A stretch of DNA of 64,000 bases from Cheiracanthium punctorium (taxonomy: Eukaryota; Arthropoda; Arachnida; Araneae; Cheiracanthiidae): assembly GCA_038373885.1 (NCBI GenBank), contig JAWZYV010016978.1, positions 1,141,503-1,205,502 of the forward strand, written 5' to 3'. The position numbers were made by a program, and so were the translations under genes. Below the pieces are notes generated by a model, which worked only from the letters and a program-made list of their open reading frames with translations, was not told the origin of the DNA and searched no databases. Below, piece by piece: positions 57,141 through 64,000 of the stretch. The number at the start of each line of letters is the position of its first letter. The first letter of the stretch is position 1.

Positions 57141-59050
57141 CAGTGATGTTAATTCTGCGCCGAACTGCGCTTTTAGCCGTTTTTTGCGCCGAATACGTCA
57201 TTTTGACTCTTTTAGGGTGTGCCGAAACACAAATATTGCGCCGAACTGCGCTTTTAGCCGATTTTTGCGCCGGTCTGCGCCGAATACGTCATTTTGACTC
57301 TTTGTTAAATTTTTGCCACGCTCATTTATCTTTTAAAGCGTGTATGGAAAGCTAGTTAGCAATAAAGCAAGATTTAAACTGCGTACGAAAGCTGCATTCC
57401 GAAGCCATTCTACCCGCCCCGGATCGGACCAGTCGGGCTTTGTTAGTCACCTCAATCATGGCCGGCCAGATAGGCAAACAAGTAATCATCGCAACGGGCA
57501 CCGTTTTTTGTTTATGAAGGGGCACGATTTTCAATTTAAAATCATAAAAGCAATTTTGAAAAAAGTAAAAGGGACGTCTTTTTCTACGTTTGCAGGGTGG
57601 AGTGGGTGTCATGTACCGCAGGGCCGCCCCTGATCTAAACCAGACCGATCCGTAAAGAAAACAGTATATTACGGTGATGTCCCAGCCCCTAAAAAATCAC
57701 GGTTTATGACCTGGCCCGTAGCAAGAATGAAAATTGGAAGCATGACCGGTTTAGAAATCAGAATCTAGGCTGTCTGAATTAATAGAATATTTCATTTTAA
57801 AATAATCCGGAAATCCGCTGCCAGTGGTGTAGTCGCGGGGGGTAGAGATCTGTGCGGGCCCAGGCTTTTGCAGCACGATTCATTCAAGGCACGGGCTGGC
57901 CTCAGCATTTTCTAGAATGGACCGGAACAAGCGTATACTCTTAAAGACGGTCCTCTGCGCTTGCAGAATCGAGCCTTTCCGGAAATTTTTGCTCTCCTAA
58001 AATTTGGACAAGACCAAACGATTGGCTTGTGATCCCCCCCCCCCCTTCCTTAAATCATGATTAATATACGAGCTGGACCGGGTCTGAATTTTTTATTTTG
58101 ATTAAATGCCGGGCCGGGCTAGACATTTTCGGCCCGTGAAGATCATGAACGGGGAGATGCCGTCTCACTACTTTTTCATTCCAGCTTATGTCAGCAAAAG
58201 TAAGCGTTCTTCACTTTTCATCATGGACGCATGATTTTTGAGTCTTCAGTTGCCAGTGTTCCTAAACCTTTTTTCTTAAAACTACACCACTGTTTTTCTT
58301 TTTGTGTGTGTGCAGACTCTACGAGAGGGGGCAGACGGGACGACGCCCCTGGGCCCGTGTTCAGCCAAAGTGCGTCCGCAAATTTTTCCGAATGTGTTAC
58401 GAATTTCATTTATAGATCCGTAATTAAAATCTTTATTTTAAAATAGACTAAATTTTGAATACATAATTCTAGAATGATATAAACGGCAGAGATGTTAATT
58501 CTACCATTTAAATATTAGTATTTTTACAACCTTCGAACATGCATTAAAAGTACCATAGCATACAAGAAATACTTCCCTCCCAGTCTTTCCATTTAGCATT
58601 TATATGAAAACTATTAAAAAGAGCAGTTTCACACACACACACACACACACACAAAAATTCCTTCCGTCCATGTAAATCCATGTATTGTTTTTACCAAGTT
58701 GCTGATAGCATAGCCTGTTTACACCCTTTTTATTTCCCAGAGCTTTCCTAAAGTGCTTTCAAATAGTGTTTTGCTTTTAGCAAATGGTGTTTGCTTGCAA
58801 ACTTTGCTTTTCTTGTATGCATTTATTGTGTTCCTAAATCTTCAATTTTATGCTCCAAAATCATGTTAATTCTGATCTCGAATCTTAGTTTTCCTCTCGG
58901 AAACTATTTTTTTTTTTGTTCTCCCGAGGTGCTCCCAAATAGAATTTTTCTGCTCCCAAATGGAATTTTTCTGCTCCCGAGGTGCTCCCAAATGAAATTT
59001 TTTCTGCTCCCGGGGTGCTCCCAAATCGAGTGTTGGAGTTAACATCCCTG
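57141..59050. mobile_element. 1.9-kb element with CAGTGATGTTAATTC / CAGGGATGTTAACTC ends
   Basis: The left end is CAGTGATGTTAATTCTGCG and the right end, in reverse complement, is CAGGGATGTTAACTCC. Flanks TATATG lie at 57135-57140 and 59051-59056 (6 bp). The left subterminal region has an 83-bp duplicated block of TGCGCCGAACTGCGCTTTTA (57157, 57238). The right has about 34-bp CTCCCGAGGTGCTCCCAAAT repeats (58920-59032). No transposase was seen. Confidence 0.75.
57822..58292. mobile_element. Element-like inverted ends CAGTGGTGTAGT..ACTACACCACTG
   Basis: Perfect 12-base inverted ends enclose 471 bp of GC-richer DNA with GGCCCGGGC-type words. Outer flanks do not match, so it may be an old hAT-like insertion with a decayed duplication, or a composite. 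It lies inside the 57141-59050 element. Confidence 0.5.
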
Positions 59051-61500
59051 TATATGATATTTTAGCTATATTGGTACAAACTTTTAAACAGAAAAGGACT
59101 GTCAGTGTACGTGGATTAGGGTAGATGCGTTTAGCATGTAATAAAAATAATAAAATTTCTGCAATGCAGGATGTATAAAATTTAATTATATAAATCAGAA
59201 TTTTATTTAAATTCTTTTGCTTGCAATAATTATTGAATGAGTACCAAGTAAAGATTTTCAAAGTTACCTTATTACTATTAGACATTATTAAAATTGCATC
59301 AAGCAATTTAACTCATCCATCAATTGATAACTACAGAAATTGGGGAAATTTAATTCAGAATACAGATTGCTGGAAAAAATGACTAGTCATGCAAATTTTG
59401 GAATGTACAACACCATATTTTATCAAATCACTAAAATATATTTGTTATTCCTCTTTCACTTCTAATTTAATGCTTGTTCATTCATGAAAAGTGAATAAGT
59501 TTTTTAAAAAGTACTATATTTCTTTAAAATAAATAAAAATAATTACTACATGCAAGTTTTTTAGAAGGTATAAAATTCATATTTTTTTTTAACTCACAGA
59601 ATTGTCCAAAGGTATGAAATAAAGTTTAAAATATTTTCAATAATTTATTTTTCATGAAGCTTTATTTTTAATTTCTTGTAACATACTTAAAAAGGTCTCT
59701 TTAAAAACACTTAATTTTCTTTCTTAAACCTTGCTTTAATCTTTTTAAAATAAAAAAAGTACTAATCTATATTTATTTTAACTATCAAATGTTTTTAATC
59801 AGCTTAATATAACTAAAATAATCAACATCCTGGTGCCAAAAGTACTTAAACAAATTATCTATTAATAAACCTTCCAGAATTCTTTTTCTTTTTTTTTTTT
59901 CAACTGAAAATAAGGTTAAATTGATGACAGTTTGTTTTATGAATAACCTAGCTGTTAACTTCTGACACAATTTGTTTTCTGAAGACATCCTTTCCCAGAA
60001 CTAGCTTTCTTTTGCTTTTATTATTATTATTATTTTTTTTTTTTTTTTTTTCCTTTCTTCATTCATTAAAATGTTGAGAATTTTAAAATCAGAAGGTGTA
60101 TAATATGAATATTTAGAATACCAAATCTTGTCAATAGTCTGATTTACTAAATTCTGCATTTACTCGACTTTTATGTAATTAAAACTGTGGCATAATAAGA
60201 GGGGGGGATCTGCCCCTGCGGAAAAAAAAAAAAAAAAAAAAAAACATGGTGGCCGGCAGGACACTTAGAAATAATAAAGTGGAAAACTAAAGGACCGAAA
60301 TGGGGGGGCAGAATGCTGAAACTTAGAAAGAATGGGGCGACAAACTGAACGACCGCACCGGGCGCCAATAACCCTACCGCTACATTGCTAAAGCAAAAGA
60401 TCATTATTATGCTCTGATTTTGGCAAAAGCATAATGTGTTTCAATTGCTGTATTCACAAAACGTCGCAAATCCCTCGATTTTCAGATGGATTTGAGTAGA
60501 TAAAGCCACTGAACATGATACACGGCTGAAGTTCCCAAGTTCGGCGGGCCCCGCCCGCGCGACTGTCGGTCTGGAGTTTTGGTCGGTTTCATCCAGATGT
60601 ACGCGTCAATACACATTAGAACTCCTTAAAAAGTCACCCAACCAGGGCACACACACACACACCTCGTAGAAGATATCCCTTGTCTAGGCTTGCCATAACA
60701 AACAAGCAAATCCCGCGGAATTTTCGAATCGCAAAACGTCGTTTTGCTAAGGCATTCTTTCTGTATCATCTGTAATTATATATGATTGGTAAATAACTGT
60801 TATACATTACGAATAATATGTACTAAGAAAGCCGATTAAAAAGAGCAAATCGTTTAGGGGAGGGTGGACTTGCTAGTGTTGCGAAACTATTAAAGACATC
60901 GAGAAGAGCAATAATTATATACAGCTGGCGACGAACTGTGGTATAATGATTGTTTGATAATTCGCAACTACATATTTATCAAACGTAGCCACCGATATTT
61001 GAGGATTGACAGATGGAATCAGAAATTTTTAGATAACTTGATAAAATTTTGAATTTCCCAACCGTATTTTCTTCCCCTAACTCCTAAGTGAAATGCCGAT
61101 CGTGCTTCTCGCTTGAGTCAGCAAAAACAAAACATACAAGAGGGGCCTTTTCGGGTTACTCGGCTGTTCGGCTCGTGCAAAAGAAAACAAAGAAAAGGGC
61201 AGTAGGAGTATTTCGATCTGAAAGAGTAGAATATTGTAAAAAAGCATTTTAATAAATTACATTTGTCGGAAAGATCGGATTTCATAGACGGTTTTTGTGA
61301 AAGGGCCGTTTTCAAGCGAACCTATTTTTATGATGGGATTATTGTACTCAATCGTAACCGTTTTAATTAACGTATTATCGGGATGGGCCGCAAATGGTAT
61401 GTAGGAAATAAAAAGTGCTGGTTGTTTACTAATAATAATAAAAATGTAAAAGCAGGAGAGCGCATAAAGAAGAGAAAGAGGGCCGCCGGGTGCTAAAAAG
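59051..61500. other. Mostly unassigned AT-rich DNA
   Basis: Holds long poly-T and poly-A tracts (60030-60050, 60222-60244), a (CA)n run near 60650, and a partial repeat end at 60334-60388 shared with 9829-9882. No host gene or RNA was recognised. Confidence 0.4.
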
Positions 61501-62049
61501 ATAACAAAAAGGCCATCGGGCGCTGCGCCCTGCCAAATTAATCTAGAGTCAACACTATACACGTTGCTTGGTTCTTACATGTTCATTGGCACATAAAAAT
61601 TTAAACTTCACACTACAGTAGACCACTCCAATATATCACGGTAGATATTTTGTTATTAGCAATCCGTGTTCTATGGGTCCTGAGCTATACTCCACCTGGA
61701 GTGCGGACTCTGCGTATAATCGCTGGAAAAATTATTTGTACTCCTCAGAAACACAATGATATTTAATGTTGCCATTCAAAAGTTATATTAATTAGGAGTT
61801 AAAGCGTAATAAAATCAGAACATCTGTTTCAGCTGTATTTTGACTTCCTTGTACGTAGTATTAGGAAGTAATGTGATCCCGAAAAATTTTGGGGGCCAAA
61901 TTTCGACAAAAAAAAACGATTTTGACTACCTCTAAATTTAATTTTAAGAATTTTTTCGATGCATCTCATCGTAGGCTAGCATGCACGATCATATTAACGC
62001 GTCTGCAACTCATTTTGACCAGCAGCGAGTCTATTGTGGTCAGTTTTTC

Positions 62050-63260
62050 CATGCCGTCTGTACGTACGTACGTATGTATGTAACTCGCATATCTCAAAAA
62101 CTATTGGTCGTAGAATGTTGAGATTTGATATTTAGGATTGTTCTATGATCTAGTTGTGCACCTCCCCTTTTGGTCGCAATCGAATGTATAGTTTATGTAC
62201 AGGACCGCCCAAAAGATTCGAAATACATTACGCTCAATGGGCCAAAATTCATTATATTCGCATATCTAAAAAACTATTAGGCGTAGAATGTTGAAACTTT
62301 ATATTTAGGATTGTTGTAACATCTAGTTGTGCACCTCCCCATTCGGTTCCATTCGACTGGACAGTTTATCTACAGAACCGCCAAAAAGATTCGAAATACA
62401 TTACGCTCTATGGGCCGACATTCATCAAAGCGTTTTTTAGAGGTTTTGGGCTATTTCAAACGACTCAGGAGTGATATATGCTGTAAAGAGTTAGAAAATG
62501 AATTTCTCCATTAATAAAAGTGTCTTTTTCATTTATAGTTCTGCTACAGGAACACTCAAAAGATTTCCAATACATTACGGTCAATAGCAATTTTAGGGGC
62601 ATTCATCCATTTCAAGCACAATACCGTCCTACCACATAAGTTAGGTAATGGTCCGACCACGGTCACGTGCCTCCCTCAAGAACTATGCCAAAAGTCACCA
62701 AGCTTGGCGACTTTTGGTGTACGTGTGTGCATATTTAACTCTCAAATCTCAAAAACTATTATGAAATTTCATATGTAAGATTGTTGTAACATTTAGTTGT
62801 GCATCTCGATTTTTGGTTCCAATCTACTGGAGTTTCTTTACAGGACCACCAAAAAGAATTTCAGTACTTTAATGTCTATGGAAGTCTTCAATATAATACA
62901 ATTGTAGTCAGTCATTGTTTGGTACATGCCCAAAATCTCGCCGTCTGTCCTCGACCTTGGCGAGTTTTGGCGAAATATCGCCAAATTTGGCGATAATCTG
63001 TCATTGTTGGTCCATGCTTAAAATCTCGCCAAATGTCGTCGACATTGACGAGTTTCGTCGAAATATCGCCAAATTTGGCGCCAAAAATTATTTTGTATTT
63101 TGTATAACTCTAAAACTTTAACCCGTAGAATTTTGAACTTTTGTATTTAGCACTGTATTATAATATCTAACTGTTTCCAATATCTTTTTTGACAGCAATC
63201 GACTAGGAATTTATTTACAGGGTGAGCCAAATGACTTTAAATACATTAAGGTGTATGGAT
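62050..63260 (+). repeat. Tandem field, about 175-bp units becoming irregular
   Basis: Units contain AAAACTATTRGNCGTAGAATGTTGA, TTTAGGATTGTT..CTAGTTGTGCACCTCCCC and GATTCGAAATACATTACG. Anchors for the last word lie near 62218, 62392, 62569, 62862 and 63237, so spacing starts near 175 and then widens as other DNA intervenes. Confidence 0.8.
62913..63090 (+). repeat. 89-bp direct duplication rich in TCGCCAAA/TTTGGCGA palindromes
   Basis: Two units start CATTGTTNGGT at 62913 and 63002 and share AAAATCTCGCC..CGACNTTGNCGAG and GAAATATCGCCAAATTTGG. The second contains TTTGGCGCCAAA (63074-63085), a perfect E2F-like palindrome. A diverged third unit lies at about 63302-63372, and single TTTGGCGA words continue to 63750. 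Confidence 0.8.
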
Positions 63261-64000
63261 GCATTCAATTCATTGAAAGTCAGTGGTGGTCAATGACTAC
63301 TTTGGCTATCCCTAAAATCTCGCAAACTATCTCAAGTTTGTCGGCTTTTGGTGAAATATCGCCAAATAAAGTGTCAGAAGGAAATCTTTCAAATTGAACT
63401 CAACTTGGCGATATCGAAATATTTGGCTAGAAATCGCTATGCCTTACTATTATTGATATTTTATCTCTTTCAAACAAATAAGTTTAGAGGAAGTGCGTAA
63501 AAAACATTTTTGAATTAATAGACGTGCAAGGAAGTCATGTGTTGGACACATCAGATTTTTAATTATGTAAAACCTATTGGACACCTTGCGTATTTGCTAC
63601 CCATAGCGATTTTTCATCATTTGGCGACTTGCGTATATGTATAGTTAATAATGAGCTCTAAGAAAACAGTTCTTCACATGTTTTCTTTGATAAAAACTAC
63701 AGAATAGCTAGGATAGCTTGCCACCAATGGCGACTTTTCATTATTTGGCGATTTACACATGCTCACGACCTATAATTACTGCTTATGCAAGGTTCCCGGA
63801 AAACCGTTATCCATATTTTCATCTACATAATCCTTTGCAGATTGGCTTATTTAGCACCACGAATTATATCATCTCACCACGCTGGCAAATAGGCATAGTT
63901 AACGCCACCAAATATGTCTAATGGTAGGAAATACTCCAGCTGGACCGAACCGCCTTTAAAATAATCTGCACTTTAATTATTTTTCATTTTCAAGATACTG
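63261..64000 (+). other. Repeat-like tail, partly related to 6250-6440
   Basis: CAGATTGGCTTATTTAGCACC..ATCTCACCACG (63836-63885) resembles AAGATTGGCGTATTTAGCACCC..ATCTCACCGTG at 6377-6420. The preceding CAATGGCGAC..TTTGGCGATTTAC likewise resembles 6270-6295. It is probably one more diverged TE family. No gene was seen. Confidence 0.45.

Larger units (their letters stand above)
56511..61564. mobile_element. Possible 5-kb element defined by TAGTGTTGACTCTAGA inverted ends
   Basis: ACGTTAGTGTTGACTCTAGA (56511) and its inverted partner TCTAGAGTCAACACTATACACGT (61542-61564) face each other, each followed inward by GGGCCGCC or GGCAGGGCGC-like sequence. No target duplication was identified. It contains the 57141-59050 element. 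The rest (59051-61500) is AT-rich with no gene recognised. Confidence 0.45.

Noticed and set aside
1..64000. CRISPR array or prokaryotic defence locus
   Set aside because: Direct repeats here are long, diverged and without regular spacers. The gene structure is eukaryotic.
35298..64000. Remaining FoxN1/4 exons at the GAACATTTCC word near 39250
   Set aside because: That EHFP-like reading belongs to the N-terminal region of the DD41D transposase (YWEHFPAGPHPS), not to the forkhead domain.
1..64000. Endogenous virus sequences
   Set aside because: No capsid, envelope, integrase or viral polymerase motifs were recognised in any frame that I read.

Overview
The window is animal nuclear DNA: AT-rich, with no prokaryotic gene packing, no ribosome binding sites, and almost all of its length made of transposable elements (TEs) and their relics. 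One host gene can be identified, a forkhead transcription factor of the FoxN1/4 group, on the + strand. The TE mix (Tc1/mariner of several subtypes, pogo/Tigger, hAT, piggyBac, Helitron, Penelope, very many hAT-like miniature elements) fits an arthropod, perhaps a chelicerate. That placement is inferred from TE content and is not proven.

Layout. 0-12.6 kb is gene-free: a 155-bp tandem satellite (0.2-1.4 kb), then a 5.2-kb hAT-like insertion (2.67-7.87 kb) with smaller miniature elements inside and around it. At 12.6-13.04 kb a CpG-richer island with CCAAT boxes and a consensus splice donor looks like the promoter and non-coding first exon of FoxN1/4. The proposed first intron (13.04-34.55 kb) is a stack of nested insertions. 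An inverted-repeat element (15.25-30.60 kb) holds a dead Tc1. The Tc1 is split by an 11.7-kb hAT-like insertion (17.26-28.95 kb, matching 8-bp target duplication). That insertion carries a miniature element, itself split by a 5.9-kb long-inverted-repeat element (18.96-24.91 kb), which is in turn invaded by a 1-kb hAT-like element. A pogo/Tigger relic and a piggyBac relic follow. At 34.55-35.30 kb lies the first coding exon of FoxN1/4, ending inside the forkhead domain at a GTAAGT donor. The rest of the domain was not found downstream, so the next intron appears to exceed 28.7 kb.

35.3-64 kb is again TE-rich: a deleted DD34D mariner, a nearly intact DD41D-type Tc1/mariner element with about 310-bp inverted repeats, and a long dead gene of an unclassified DDE-like transposase (41.1-50.3 kb). 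That dead gene is broken by a hAT-like element, a nested hAT-like/Helitron pair, an internally deleted hAT and a miniature element. Next come a pogo-like 4.75-kb element holding Helitron/Helentron helicase and endonuclease relics and a Penelope GIY-YIG fragment, a 1.9-kb element of a 6-bp-duplication group, and a tandem-repeat field at 62-63.3 kb.

No operon-like or defence system is present. The features most worth following up are the unclassified transposase family (two relics, one inside a long-inverted-repeat element), the exactly dated nesting order, the miniature-element families with verifiable target duplications, and a second promoter-like island lying inside the 11.7-kb insertion.
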